A stretch of 64,000 nt of DNA from Sphingomonadales bacterium (GCA_027486415.1 JAIXPC010000008.1:310001-374000), one strand, 5' to 3'; positions 40,879-49,313 are shown, counted from the stretch's first letter. A program made the numbers and translations. Notes: generated from the sequence alone by a model not told the origin.

Positions 40879-41373
40879 TTATGCTGCGAACACCAGCAAA
40901 TCTTCCAGCACCTGCAGCGGCACGGGTGTCACGAGCCGGTCGAGGCCCATGGCGGCCAATCGGCGCTGAACATCATAATCATCACATGTGACGCGAATCA
41001 CCAAGCCTTCCATTTGCAGCATCAGCCTGCCGCTTGGGGGCCGGGCCCGGATGACTTCCGGCGCAGCCGGCCGGTCCAGCACGGCTTGCGCGGTGCCAAG
41101 ATCATCCAGCATGACAGGGTCAACAGCAACGCGCATGCCAGCAGACCCACCTCGATCGGCAGGCGGATCGGAAACCAGCCATTCCGGATCGGCAATTGCC
41201 ACGGCAGGCGCGGCGTGGAACTCAGCCGATGGCAAAAAATCGACCCGCCAGCCGAGAATTTCGGCAAGCAGACTGATGTGCAGTGTATCGTCCGGTGGCA
41301 GACCCACCAGAGTGATGCACCAACGAGAGCGTGCGTTGACCCTCACCAACGCAGCTGGACCCGATATATCCAC
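40879..41373 (-). CDS. Hypothetical protein, paralogue of the gene at 40305
   Basis: Protein of 164 aa, unrecognised, with CITLVGLPPDDTLHISLLAE followed by ILGWRVDFLPS near residues 19-50. This segment matches its downstream neighbour. The C-terminal third contains GRLMLQMEGLVIRVTCDDYD and LQVLEDLLVFAA, strand-rich. GTG start at 41373, with GGGAA upstream of moderate quality. It is the first gene of the minus-strand cluster; the 187 bases before it are AT-rich compared with the surroundings and are shared with the divergent VOC gene. Function unknown. Confidence 0.6.
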   Translation of the reverse strand: MDISGPAALVRVNARSRWCITLVGLPPDDTLHISLLAEILGWRVDFLPSAEFHAAPAVAIADPEWLVSDPPADRGGSAGMRVAVDPVMLDDLGTAQAVLDRPAAPEVIRARPPSGRLMLQMEGLVIRVTCDDYDVQRRLAAMGLDRLVTPVPLQVLEDLLVFAA

Positions 41374-41560
41374 GCTGGATTCCCAATCCCTTAATTCCGG
41401 TAAATTGATTAACCTTCAGGTAACTCTGAGCAAGTGCTAGTACATCCATTTTGGATTGTATCTCAGCGAGCGCGGACCTTTCGCCTTCATCCTCGACAGC
41501 GCGGCGGCAATTTGCTTCCATGCCGTGTCTGCAAAAAGCGACACACACGGGGAGGACGAC

Positions 41561-41944
41561 ATGTTCAGCCATATCATGGTGGGTGCCAACGACACGGCCG
41601 CATCAAAGACATTCTACGATGCCACGTTTGCCACGATGGGCATCGGGCCCGGTCATCAGGACGACAAGGGACGCGTATTCTGGATGACGCCCGGTGGCAT
41701 CTTTGCCATCACGAAGCCGATTGACGGCAACCCGGCCTGCAATGGCAATGGCAGCACGATCGGCTTTGCCATGGCGAGCCCCGAAATGGCGGATGCCTGG
41801 CACGCCGCCGGCGTCGCCAACGGTGGCACCACCTGCGAAGACCCGCCCGGCGTCCGTTCCGGCGCCACGGGCGCGATGTATCTGGCCTATCTTCGGGATC
41901 CGGCCGGCAACAAGCTGTGCGCCCTGCACCGGATGGCCAAGTGA
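41561..41944 (+). CDS. VOC family protein (glyoxalase/dioxygenase fold)
   Basis: Protein of 127 aa. MFSHIMVGANDTAASKTFYDATFATMG forms the first beta-alpha-beta unit, with H4 as a possible metal ligand. The second half has YLAYLRDPAGNKLCALHR, typical of single-domain VOC proteins close to glyoxalase I or lactoylglutathione lyase-like entries. A role cannot be given; members may be dioxygenases, lyases or resistance proteins. The start has GGGGAGG about six bases upstream. The stop overlaps the next gene as TGATG. Confidence 0.9.
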   Translation: MFSHIMVGANDTAASKTFYDATFATMGIGPGHQDDKGRVFWMTPGGIFAITKPIDGNPACNGNGSTIGFAMASPEMADAWHAAGVANGGTTCEDPPGVRSGATGAMYLAYLRDPAGNKLCALHRMAK

Positions 41945-42432
41945 TGCGCGGCCTTGCCCTTGTCGCCGCACTGGCACTCGCCACCCCGGCTGCCGCCCAA
42001 TTGGTGCAGTTGAAACCCACGCTGACACTGGCTGCCGCGCGCATCGTCACCGATGCGGCCCAGGCCGAAGCCGACAAGCGCGGCCTGAAGGTGACCATCG
42101 TTGTTGTCGATCCCGCCGGCGTGCCGATCGCGCTGCGCCGCCTGGATGGCGCGCCCAGCGCCGGGCCCGACATTGCCATTGGCAAGGCCAGGACGGCCGC
42201 CAGCTTTGGCAGCCCGACCGCCGTTTACGAGCAGCGGCTGCAGAAGGAAGGCCAACTGCGCTATCTCACCTTCCCGGTGATGATGGTGGCATCCGAAGGC
42301 GGCGTGCCGATCAAGCTGGAAGGCAAGACGCTGGGCGCCGTCGGCGTGTCGGGTGGTACCAGCCAGGAAGACGGGTTGATTGCTGCGGCCGGCATCGCGG
42401 CCCTGGAAGCGGCTATTGCCAAGCCGAAGTAA
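41944..42432 (+). CDS. Exported GlcG/HbpS family heme-binding-like protein
   Basis: Protein of 162 aa. The leader MRGLALVAALALATPAAAQ is a signal peptide. The mature chain has LTLAAARIVTDAAQAEADKR, VTIVVVDPAGVPIALRRLDG and KTLGAVGVSGGTSQEDG, the consensus of the GlcG/HbpS family. HbpS binds heme at the surface in Streptomyces; GlcG sits beside glycolate genes and its function is unknown. The ATG overlaps the upstream VOC gene, so they are coupled and may act on one small molecule (inference). Confidence 0.9.
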   Translation: MRGLALVAALALATPAAAQLVQLKPTLTLAAARIVTDAAQAEADKRGLKVTIVVVDPAGVPIALRRLDGAPSAGPDIAIGKARTAASFGSPTAVYEQRLQKEGQLRYLTFPVMMVASEGGVPIKLEGKTLGAVGVSGGTSQEDGLIAAAGIAALEAAIAKPK

Positions 42433-42516
42433 GCGCGTGAGGAGATTCCGCCGGTCCGCCAGCAACCTCTTGCCGCTGGTGGGCCGGCCGGGCTATTGAG
42501 GCGCCGACCACAACCC

Positions 42517-42523
42517 GGGAGAG
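42517..42523 (+). promoter_or_regulatory. Shine-Dalgarno sequence deciding the infC start
   Basis: GGGAGAG lies eight bases (measured from GGAG) before an in-frame ATA at 42530, but 29 bases before the first ATG of infC at 42551. No other SD-like sequence lies between. This argues for initiation at the ATA. Confidence 0.6.
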
Positions 42524-42529
42524 ACTGCC

Positions 42530-43075
42530 ATACCACCGCCTCCACGCCGCATGATGAACACGCCCGCGCCGCTCACTGGCCCGCGCTACGATGAATTCAT
42601 CAACGTCCCCAAGGTCCGCGTGATCGATCAGGACGGAGAAAATCTGGGTGTCCTCTACACCCGCGAAGCCATCGCCATCGCGCAGGAAGCCGGGCTGAAC
42701 CTGGTGGAAGTTTCCCCGGGCGCCGACCCGCCGGTGTGCAAGATTCTCGATGTCGGCAAGTTCAAGTACGAGGCCCAGAAAAAGGCCGCTGCTGCTCGCA
42801 AGAACCAGAAGACGCAGGAGATCAAGGAGATCAAGATGCGTCCCAACATCGACGAGCATGATTACCAGACCAAGATGAAGGCCATCAGCCGCTTCCTGGA
42901 AGAAGGCGACAAGGTCAAGCTGACGCTGCGCTTTCGTGGCCGCGAGCTGAGCCATGGCGAACTCGGCCTGAAGCTGCTGGAACGCGTGCGCGACGACACC
43001 GCCGAACTGGCCAAGGTCGAACAGCTGCCGCGTCTGGAAGGCCGCCAGATGCTGATGGTGATTGCACCCAAATAA
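42530..43075 (+). CDS. infC: Translation initiation factor IF-3
   Basis: Protein of 174 aa from the first ATG (42551), or 181 aa from the ATA at 42530, which I prefer. Its N-domain has [20 protein letters not shown], then the linker [19 protein letters not shown]. The C-domain has [14 protein letters not shown] and [16 protein letters not shown]-3 prevents premature subunit joining and checks the start codon. In many bacteria infC begins with a rare codon (AUU, AUC or AUA), which makes IF-3 control its own synthesis. Here the extra residues are PPPPRR, similar to the basic/proline-rich N-termini I recall in related species. rpmI and rplT do not follow. A hairpin terminator is 21 bases downstream. 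Confidence 0.94.
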   Translation: MPPPPRRMMNTPAPLTGPRYDEFINVPKVRVIDQDGENLGVLYTREAIAIAQEAGLNLVEVSPGADPPVCKILDVGKFKYEAQKKAAAARKNQKTQEIKEIKMRPNIDEHDYQTKMKAISRFLEEGDKVKLTLRFRGRELSHGELGLKLLERVRDDTAELAKVEQLPRLEGRQMLMVIAPK

Positions 43076-43095
43076 TCTTCTTTCGCGACATTGCG

Positions 43096-43121
43096 ACGCC
43101 GCCGGCTCATCCCGGCGGCGT
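43096..43121 (+). terminator. Hairpin terminator after infC
   Basis: ACGCCGCCGG (43096-43105) pairs with CCGGCGGCGT (43112-43121) around CTCATC, followed by TT-GCG-TTT. The stem is strong but the T tract is interrupted. Confidence 0.55.
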
Positions 43122-43156
43122 TTGCGTTTCCGGAACCGCGGCGCTAACCGGCGCTC

Positions 43157-43648
43157 ATGTCGTTCTTTGCGCCCGCCCTCGAAGGCAACAAAACCCAGCA
43201 ATATGTCCAATTTGGTCAGCAGCTCGCCGCGCTGATCGGGGATGAGCCCGACTTTATCGCCAATATGGCCAACATGTCGGCGCTGATTTTTCATCAACTG
43301 CCCGATCTCAACTGGGCCGGCTTTTACCTGATGAGGGATGGCGAACTGGTGCTGGGCCCCTTCCAGGGCAAGCCCGCCTGCATCCGCATCCCGCTGGGTC
43401 GCGGCGTCTGCGGCACGGCGGCAGCGATGCGGGAAACTCAGGTGGTACCCGACGTTCACGCCTTTCCGGGCCATATCGCCTGCGATGCCGAGAGCCGTTC
43501 CGAAATCGTTGTGCCGCTGATCAAGGATGGCGTGGTGATCGGCGTTCTTGATCTCGACAGCCCAAGGCCCGGCCGCTTCGATGAAGACGACCGGGCCGGG
43601 CTGGAATCCGCAGCGGGGCTCTTGCTGGGGGCCAGCAAACTCGACTGA
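43157..43648 (+). CDS. msrC: Free methionine-(R)-sulfoxide reductase (GAF domain)
   Basis: Protein of 163 aa made of one GAF domain. The three redox cysteines are in the positions of the fRMsr family: C75 (GKPACIRI), C85 (GRGVCGTA) and C109 (HIACDA). NWAGFYLM and ESRSEIVVPLI are also typical. It reduces free Met-R-O, probably with thioredoxin. The ATG at 43157 gives normal length. The TGA stop lies inside a 22-base palindrome that may terminate both this gene and the convergent M56 gene. Confidence 0.93.
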   Translation: MSFFAPALEGNKTQQYVQFGQQLAALIGDEPDFIANMANMSALIFHQLPDLNWAGFYLMRDGELVLGPFQGKPACIRIPLGRGVCGTAAAMRETQVVPDVHAFPGHIACDAESRSEIVVPLIKDGVVIGVLDLDSPRPGRFDEDDRAGLESAAGLLLGASKLD

Positions 43649-43667
43649 TCGGGCGCGCGCCCGATCA
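43646..43667. terminator. 22-base perfect palindrome between convergent genes
   Basis: TGATCGGGCGC is followed at once by its reverse complement (43646-43667). It starts at the stop codon of the reductase gene and ends three bases before the last base of the M56 gene. A hairpin with a four-base loop could terminate both genes, but no T run follows. Confidence 0.5.
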
Positions 43668-43669
43668 GA

Positions 43670-45226
43670 TCATTTGTCGAGGCGGACGATCACGTCGCGG
43701 CGAATATCGGCCTGCGCCTGATCCAGGCCCTTCAGGGCGCGATCCCGTTCCGCAGCGGAAAGCCACTTGGCATCGTTGATGGCCTTGCGGGCGGTGGCCA
43801 TCGCCTCGCGGATTTCCTTCTGGATGTCGCGGCCGCAGGTGGCGAGCAGCGCGAGGTCGGCATCAGCGGCAACGGGCGTGCCTTCCTTCTCGCAGCGGGC
43901 GCGCATCTCGGCCTTCACCTCGGTCATGCGGGCATCGGCCAGCTTGCGCATCTCGGCCGGATCGCCGGCACCGTGGCCACCCATCGCGCGGCGCACCATC
44001 ACCATCTTGCGGCCATCCGGCGTTTCGCTGACCTGCACGCCGTCCTTGCCCTCCAGCGGCGGCAGGTCGTGCAGCATCGGCAGGGCCCCGTGGGCGCCGC
44101 CGTGACCATCCATGACCATGACGCGCACCTCGCGCCGGTCGCCTTTCGCCGGCGTCTCGCCCTTCTCCCCCTTGTCGGCGCCGTCGCGCTTCAGGTGGAA
44201 CACCATCACCTTGGGCGGGGCAGGCGGTGCCGGGGCAGCGGCAGGCGCCGGCGGGGCCGGGGGCACGGGCGGCGCTGCGGGCGGGGCCGGCTGGGCCCCC
44301 GATGCCGTGGCGATCAGGCCAGCCGCTGCCAGCGCCGCCACCGAAAGGCCGCCGGCGATGCGGCGCGTGGTGCCGAAATTGCGAAGCTTCATCATGGCAA
44401 TCCGATCCTTCAACTGATGCTTGTGGTTCATGGCGCAGGCGGCGACCGGGGTGGCGACGCAAGCGGATTTCAATATGGCCTGGCCATAGGCGGCCCGGGT
44501 CTCGCCATCGCTGCCGGCCAACACGGTGGCATCGCAGGCCAGTTCCTGATCGGCCCGGAAGGCGCGCCAGGCGGCATGGGCGACCGGGTTCCACCAGTGC
44601 GCGGCCAGCACCAGCAGGCCAGCAAGATTGGCCGCCAGGTCGAACCGGTCGTGGTGGGCAGCCTCATGCTGCAGGGCCAGCTTGCGCTCGTCCGGGGCAT
44701 AGCGTGCCATGAAATCGGCCGGCAGCAGGATGCGGCGACGCCAGATGCCGGCCGCCATCGGGCCCGGCACGTGGGGGGAAAGAAACACGTCGACCCCGGC
44801 GATGGTAACGAGCCGTTTTCCCGTTGCCACGGCCCGGCCGACAAAGCGGGCGTGACGCGCCCATTGCACGGCGAGGAAAAGCGCAGCGCCGACCGCCCAC
44901 AGCGACAAGAGGGTTGCCGGCCAGTCGATGCCCGGTTCGGGCACCATCGGCGCCAGTGGCATGAACTGCACCGCATCGACCGGGTTCATCACCGCGACCG
45001 CCGAGCGGTCGGGCGGTTCGACAGCCGCGACCGGTACATAGAGCGGCTGCCAGCCGGGAATGGCCGGCAGCACCATGCGCAAGGCGGGCAGCGCCCACAG
45101 GGCATAGGCATAATGCGCGCCCCACAGCCGGGCCACCGGCCGGCGCACCGCCAGCACCAGCAGCATCAGCAGGGTGGTGGCGACCAGGGTTTCGGCCAGC
45201 CAGCCGGGCGACGGCAGCGCGCTCAT
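43670..45226 (-). CDS. M56 family metallopeptidase, BlaR1/MecR1-like sensor without penicillin-binding domain
   Basis: Protein of 518 aa. Three to four N-terminal membrane helices precede the zinc motif HEAAH (H187-H191) in LQHEAAHHDRFDLAANL; WWNPVAHAAWRAFRADQELACDATVL follows. After a last helix (~290-310) comes a Pro/Ala-rich linker (about 25 residues), then a ~180-residue exported part rich in charged residues with GHGGAHG and MGGHGAGD and a helical end. In BlaR1 the exported part is a beta-lactam-binding domain; here no SxxK/KTG pattern is visible, so the signal must be different. The ATG overlaps the BlaI-like stop (ATGA). The protease is expected to cleave the repressor. Confidence 0.88.
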   Translation of the reverse strand: MSALPSPGWLAETLVATTLLMLLVLAVRRPVARLWGAHYAYALWALPALRMVLPAIPGWQPLYVPVAAVEPPDRSAVAVMNPVDAVQFMPLAPMVPEPGIDWPATLLSLWAVGAALFLAVQWARHARFVGRAVATGKRLVTIAGVDVFLSPHVPGPMAAGIWRRRILLPADFMARYAPDERKLALQHEAAHHDRFDLAANLAGLLVLAAHWWNPVAHAAWRAFRADQELACDATVLAGSDGETRAAYGQAILKSACVATPVAACAMNHKHQLKDRIAMMKLRNFGTTRRIAGGLSVAALAAAGLIATASGAQPAPPAAPPVPPAPPAPAAAPAPPAPPKVMVFHLKRDGADKGEKGETPAKGDRREVRVMVMDGHGGAHGALPMLHDLPPLEGKDGVQVSETPDGRKMVMVRRAMGGHGAGDPAEMRKLADARMTEVKAEMRARCEKEGTPVAADADLALLATCGRDIQKEIREAMATARKAINDAKWLSAAERDRALKGLDQAQADIRRDVIVRLDK

Positions 45227-45588
45227 GACTTCAGCTCCCGGATCAGGGCTTCCAGTTCGGCAATGTCGTCAGGCGAAAGCTCGCCGCGCTCGGCCAGGTG
45301 CGCCACCAGCGGCGCCGGGCGCCCGCCGAACAGGCGATCGACCAGCCGGCGCGATTCGCCGGCCGCGATGGCGCCGCGATCGACGATGGGTGAATAGAGA
45401 TAGCGGCGGCCATCCTCGGCAGTGGCCAGCGCGCCCTTGGCTGCAAGCCGGGACAGCAGGGTCTTGACCGTCGCCAGCGTCCAGCCCGTGTCAGCCAACT
45501 GCCCGGCCACGTCCTGCGCCGTGATCGGGTGCTGTGCCCACACCACCTCCATCACCTGCCACTCCGCTTCGCTGATTCGTTCCGACAT
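45223..45588 (-). CDS. BlaI/MecI/CopY family transcriptional repressor
   Basis: Winged-helix repressor of 121 aa. The N-terminal ISEAEWQVMEVVWAQHPITAQDV and the following TVKTLLSRLAAKGALATAEDGRRYLYSPIVD are the family's DNA-binding domain; the C-terminal ~40 residues (LVAHLAERGELSPDDIAELEALI) are the dimerisation and cleavage region. It is coupled to the M56 sensor. Two operator-like sequences lie just upstream (45603-45616 and 45627-45640), so autoregulation is likely. Confidence 0.94.
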   Translation of the reverse strand: MSERISEAEWQVMEVVWAQHPITAQDVAGQLADTGWTLATVKTLLSRLAAKGALATAEDGRRYLYSPIVDRGAIAAGESRRLVDRLFGGRPAPLVAHLAERGELSPDDIAELEALIRELKS

Positions 45589-45602
45589 CAGGCACCCGAC
45601 TG

Positions 45603-45640
45603 TCTACGTCTGTAATCATCATAAAAACTACATCTGTAGT
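45603..45640 (-). promoter_or_regulatory. Tandem BlaI-type operators upstream of the repressor gene
   Basis: The sequence ACTACATCTGTAGT (45627-45640) has six-base inverted arms around two bases, the TACA-N2-TGTA pattern known for BlaI/MecI operators. A second copy TCTACGTCTGTAAT (45603-45616) matches it at 11 of 14 positions, 24 bases closer to the gene. The second copy lies 15 bases upstream of the start codon, so binding would block initiation. Confidence 0.75.
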
Positions 45641-45731
45641 CGTCAAGCACTGCTTCAGCGCATCAATACAGTTGTTTCCCCATCGACGCTGTTGACCATG
45701 GCAGGCCGCCGTGGCAGTGCCGGCCCATCGA

Positions 45732-45805
45732 GCGGGTATGATGTAATGGTAGCCTGTCAGCTTCCCAAGCTGAACGCGCGGGTTCGATTCCCGCTACCCG
45801 CTCCA
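45732..45805 (+). tRNA. tRNA-Gly (anticodon CCC)
   Basis: The 74-base cloverleaf has a seven-pair acceptor stem (GCGGGTA with TACCCGC), a D-arm with TAATGGTAG, an anticodon arm TCAGC-TTCCCAA-GCTGA, a T-arm CGGGTTCGATTCCCG and an encoded CCA. The anticodon is CCC, reading GGG. It stands alone between the BlaI operators and the outer-membrane protein gene. Confidence 0.95.
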
Positions 45806-46074
45806 TCGCAGCCATGCCAGCGTACCGGACCAGGCGAGTCAATCGAGATCGCGTCTGGCCACGACGGTCCGAATGGCGCGTCCCAGGGCTTCTGAGCTCC
45901 CTGCCCTTCAGGCCCCATCCCTACGTCAATCGCCCCGTGAGCAAACGACGTATGTTACAGTTTCGTATTATTCGCGACGTTGCATCGGGATCTGAATAAA
46001 AAGAGTATCAAACAGAAACAGGGAAACTATGTTCCTGTGGGGCGGACGTCTGGTGCAAATAAGGGAGCCACCTG

Positions 46075-46833
46075 ATGTCTTTGATTCACAATATTCTTCG
46101 TCGCGCCTTCATGTTTTCTGCCACAGTGGTTATCGCGGTTTCGAGCCCTGCGTCGGCCCGGGACGCGAGCTACACCGTGACATTGAACCAAGACAGTTTC
46201 TTTGGGTTCAATCCATCGTTCAATGGCCTCATTCCGGTCAACGATACCACCGATTTCAGCTTCTATGGCACCTTCTGGACCAAGCCGGCGTTCGGTCTGG
46301 GCCAGGGCAACAGCGGCGACGACCTGTGGACCGAATTCGGCATCGGCGCGAATTTCAACCTGATGGACGGCAAGCTGAAGGTGAAGCCACAGCTGGGTCT
46401 GACCAACGGCTCCCTGCTGTCGGGCGGCGCCATCGTGGGCGGCGCCACGCGCGGCTCCAAGTTTGCCGACGGGATCGTGCCCAGCCTGACCGTTAACTAC
46501 AGCGGCGACACGTTCGAAGCCGAATATTACGGCGGCTATTATGCCGCGCTCAGCCAGCGCAATGGCCGTGCCGCGCTCGACTTTGTCCACACCTGGATCA
46601 ACGTCGGCTACAAGGCGTCGAGCAATGTCTCGTTCGGCCCGCACTACGAACTGCTGTCGAACACCCGCAACACCTATCCGGGCGGCCGCGCCAGCAAGAC
46701 TTATGAATGGCTTGGCGCCTATGTGCAGTTCGCGCTGCCCAAGGGCTTCTTTGCCCGCTTCACCGCCGGCGCCGACCTCGACAAGGACAATGCCGGCGAT
46801 TTCTACAAGATGAGCGTGGGCATGAGCTTCTGA
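46075..46833 (+). CDS. Outer-membrane beta-barrel protein (DUF6733-like)
   Basis: Protein of 252 aa with a signal peptide (residues ~1-28, ending PASARD). Alternating strand patterns follow, for example SYTVTLNQDSFFGFNPSF, TDFSFYGTFWT, LWTEFGIGANFNL, EAEYYGGYYAAL and WLGAYVQFALPKGFFARF. The C-terminus YKMSVGMSF ends in phenylalanine as in proteins inserted by the BAM complex. I recall this pattern as DUF6733; the function is unknown, porin-like by shape. The ATG at 46075 has GGGAG about eight bases upstream. A hairpin terminator follows. Confidence 0.8.
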   Translation: MSLIHNILRRAFMFSATVVIAVSSPASARDASYTVTLNQDSFFGFNPSFNGLIPVNDTTDFSFYGTFWTKPAFGLGQGNSGDDLWTEFGIGANFNLMDGKLKVKPQLGLTNGSLLSGGAIVGGATRGSKFADGIVPSLTVNYSGDTFEAEYYGGYYAALSQRNGRAALDFVHTWINVGYKASSNVSFGPHYELLSNTRNTYPGGRASKTYEWLGAYVQFALPKGFFARFTAGADLDKDNAGDFYKMSVGMSF

Positions 46834-46840
46834 TGCGGGC

Positions 46841-46864
46841 GGGAGCGCCCGGCCGGGCGCTCCC
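46841..46864. terminator. Hairpin terminator between convergent genes
   Basis: GGGAGCGCCC (46841-46850) pairs with GGGCGCTCCC (46855-46864) around GGCC. It is followed by CCTTCCCTTA on the plus strand. Placed between the outer-membrane gene and the end of the mutase gene, it can serve both. Confidence 0.6.
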
Positions 46865-46870
46865 CTTCCC

Positions 46871-49009
46871 TTACTCCGCCGCTTCACCCAGCGGCGGCAA
46901 ATTGTGGCCGAGCAGGCGGAGCAGTTCCGCCGCCGCCTCGACAATGTTGGTTCCGGGGCCAAAGATGGCGACCGTGCCAACGGACTTCAGGAAATCATAA
47001 TCCTGCGCCGGGATCACGCCGCCGGCGATCACCTTGATGTCGGGACGGCCGGCCTGCTTCAGCTCGTCGATCAGCGCCGGCACCAACGTCTTGTGGCCAG
47101 CGGCCAGAGACGAGGCCGCGACCAGGTCGACATCCAGCTTCAGCGCCAGTTCGCGAGCTTCTTCCGGGGTCTGGAACAGCGGGCCAACGGTGGCATCAAA
47201 GCCCAGATCGGCGAGCGCCGTGCCGACGACCTTGGCGCCGCGGTCGTGCCCGTCCTGGCCCATCTTGACGATCAGCACGCGCGGCTTGCGGCCGGTCCGG
47301 CGCTCGAATGCCTCCACTCCATCGGCGACGCGGGCATAGGCCGGATCGGCCTTGTAGGCATCGGCGTAGACGCCCTTCACCATCTTCACGACCGCGGCGT
47401 GGCGTCCGAACACGTCTTCCATCGCCTTCGAAATCTCGCCCAGCGTGCAGCGGGCGCGGGCGCATTCGATGGCCAGCGCCAGCAGATTCTCGCTGCCGCG
47501 CGCGCCGTTGCGCAGGGCCTCCAGCGTGGCTTCGACACGGGCCGGATCGCGCGCGGCCTTCACGGCCTCGATGCGGGTGATCTGGCTCGCGCGCACGGCG
47601 ACGTTGTCGACATCGAGAACCGGAACTTCGTCCACGGTGGACGGCTTGTACTTGTTGACGCCGACGATGACGGTTTCGCCCATGTCGATGCCGGCCTGCT
47701 TGGCGGCAGCGGCGGCTTCGATGTCGAGCTTGGGCTTGCCGCTTTCGACCGCTTTGGTCATGCCGCCCATCGCCTCGATCTCGTCGATGATGGCCTGGGC
47801 ACCGTCCACCAGCTGCTTGGTCAGCGCCTCGACATAATAGCTGCCGCCCAGCGGATCGACCACCTTGGTGATGCCAGCCTCTTCCTGCAGCACGATCTGG
47901 GTGTTGCGGGCGATGCGCGCCGAGAAATCAGTCGGCAGCGCGATGGCTTCATCCAGCGCGTTGGTGTGGAGCGACTGGGTGCCGCCCAGGGCTGCCGCCA
48001 GCGCCTCGATCGTGGTGCGGATGACGTTGTTGTACGGGTCCTGCTCCTGCAGCGACACGCCCGAGGTCTGGCAATGGGTGCGCAGCATCAGGCTGCGCGG
48101 GTCCTTGGCGCCAAAGTTGGTCATGATGCGCGACCATAGGGTGCGCGCGGCGCGCAGCTTGGCGACTTCCATGAAGAAGTTCATGCCGATGGCGAAGAAG
48201 AAGGAGAGGCGGCCGGCGAATTCATCGACGTCGAGGCCTTGGCGCATCGCGGCGCGGGCATATTCCATGCCGTCGGCCAGGGTGAAGGCCAATTCCTGCA
48301 GCGCCGTCGCCCCGGCTTCGTGCATGTGATAGCCGGAGATGGAAATGCTGTTGAATTTCGGCATGTTGCGCGCCGTGTGCGCGATGATGTCGGCGACGAT
48401 CCGCATCGAGGGTTCGGGCGGATAGATATAGGTGTTCCGAACCATGAACTCCTTCAGGATGTCGTTCTGGATCGTGCCATCCAGCTTGGCCTGGGGGACG
48501 CCCTGTTCCTCGGCAGCCACGATGAAGAAGGCGAGGCAGGGGATCACCGCGCCGTTCATGGTCATGGACACGGACATCTGGTCGAGCGGGATGCCGTCGA
48601 ACAGGATCTTCATATCCTCGACCGTATCGATTGCCACGCCGGCCTTGCCGACATCGCCCGACACGCGCGGATGGTCGCTGTCATAACCGCGGTGGGTGGC
48701 AAGATCGAAGGCGACCGAAAGCCCCTTCTGCCCGGCAGCAAGGTTGCGGCGATAGAAAGCGTTGGATTCCTCGGCGGTGGAGAATCCGGCATATTGGCGC
48801 ACGGTCCACGGCCGGCCGGCATACATGGATGCGCGCACCCCACGGGTGAACGGCGCGAAACCGGGCAGGCCGGGATCCCAGCCCGCCGTGTCGTCCGCGG
48901 TATAGAGCGGCTTGACGGTGAAGCCTTCCGGCGTGGCCCAATCCAGCGACTGGCCCCTGACTTCCTTTGCCGCCATCGCGGCCCAGTCGTTCACCGTCTT
49001 CTTGGTCAT
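46871..49009 (-). CDS. scpA: Methylmalonyl-CoA mutase (large subunit type)
   Basis: Adenosylcobalamin enzyme of 712 aa converting (R)-methylmalonyl-CoA to succinyl-CoA. The TIM-barrel part has [20 protein letters not shown] and [17 protein letters not shown]. The C-terminal B12 domain has [15 protein letters not shown] (DxHxxG), with [19 protein letters not shown] after it. Length matches catalytic subunits, which suffice with an accessory GTPase or alone as homodimers. No small subunit or MeaB gene is in the window. Starts at 49009 or 49015 are both possible. It takes up products of propionate and branched-chain amino-acid breakdown. Confidence 0.95.
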   Translation of the reverse strand: MTKKTVNDWAAMAAKEVRGQSLDWATPEGFTVKPLYTADDTAGWDPGLPGFAPFTRGVRASMYAGRPWTVRQYAGFSTAEESNAFYRRNLAAGQKGLSVAFDLATHRGYDSDHPRVSGDVGKAGVAIDTVEDMKILFDGIPLDQMSVSMTMNGAVIPCLAFFIVAAEEQGVPQAKLDGTIQNDILKEFMVRNTYIYPPEPSMRIVADIIAHTARNMPKFNSISISGYHMHEAGATALQELAFTLADGMEYARAAMRQGLDVDEFAGRLSFFFAIGMNFFMEVAKLRAARTLWSRIMTNFGAKDPRSLMLRTHCQTSGVSLQEQDPYNNVIRTTIEALAAALGGTQSLHTNALDEAIALPTDFSARIARNTQIVLQEEAGITKVVDPLGGSYYVEALTKQLVDGAQAIIDEIEAMGGMTKAVESGKPKLDIEAAAAAKQAGIDMGETVIVGVNKYKPSTVDEVPVLDVDNVAVRASQITRIEAVKAARDPARVEATLEALRNGARGSENLLALAIECARARCTLGEISKAMEDVFGRHAAVVKMVKGVYADAYKADPAYARVADGVEAFERRTGRKPRVLIVKMGQDGHDRGAKVVGTALADLGFDATVGPLFQTPEEARELALKLDVDLVAASSLAAGHKTLVPALIDELKQAGRPDIKVIAGGVIPAQDYDFLKSVGTVAIFGPGTNIVEAAAELLRLLGHNLPPLGEAAE

Positions 49010-49102
49010 GTGCATCTCCCGGTCGGCGGTTCTCCAAGCCATGCGCCGCAGTCGCCGTCAACCGCGGCGGAACATGTGCGGCCAAGCATTGTTGTCGCGG
49101 CC

Positions 49103-49309
49103 ATGATCGAACCCGAAAGCACCTCTCCGCGAAACGACGCACCTGAGGCAGTCGCCACCAACAAGGCGCGCGCCGGGACAACTGGCAACAAGGTGCGCTA
49201 TGTGTTGCTGGTGTCGGTGATCATTGCCGCGCTGGCAATGCTGTTCACCTATGTCGTGTCACCCAAGGGCCGCATCGAAGGCGCCACGTCGGCGCCAGGC
49301 CCGTATTGA
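49103..49309 (+). CDS. Hypothetical small single-pass membrane protein (68 aa)
   Basis: The 68-aa protein has a charged N-terminus of ~30 residues (MIEPESTSPRNDAPEAVATN), one membrane helix (YVLLVSVIIAALAMLFTYVV) and a short Gly/Pro tail. No family known to me. Its start is 93 bases from the divergent mutase start, and its stop lies four bases before the end of the convergent glnD. No clear SD is seen. The hydrophobic helix in the right frame supports a real gene, but it could be spurious. Confidence 0.55.
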   Translation: MIEPESTSPRNDAPEAVATNKARAGTTGNKVRYVLLVSVIIAALAMLFTYVVSPKGRIEGATSAPGPY

Positions 49310-49313
49310 GAGG

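Noticed and set aside
44210-44300. Pro/Ala-coding low-complexity stretch as a tandem repeat or CRISPR-like element
   Set aside because: It is the Pro/Ala linker of the M56 protein; units are irregular and in frame, with no spacer structure.
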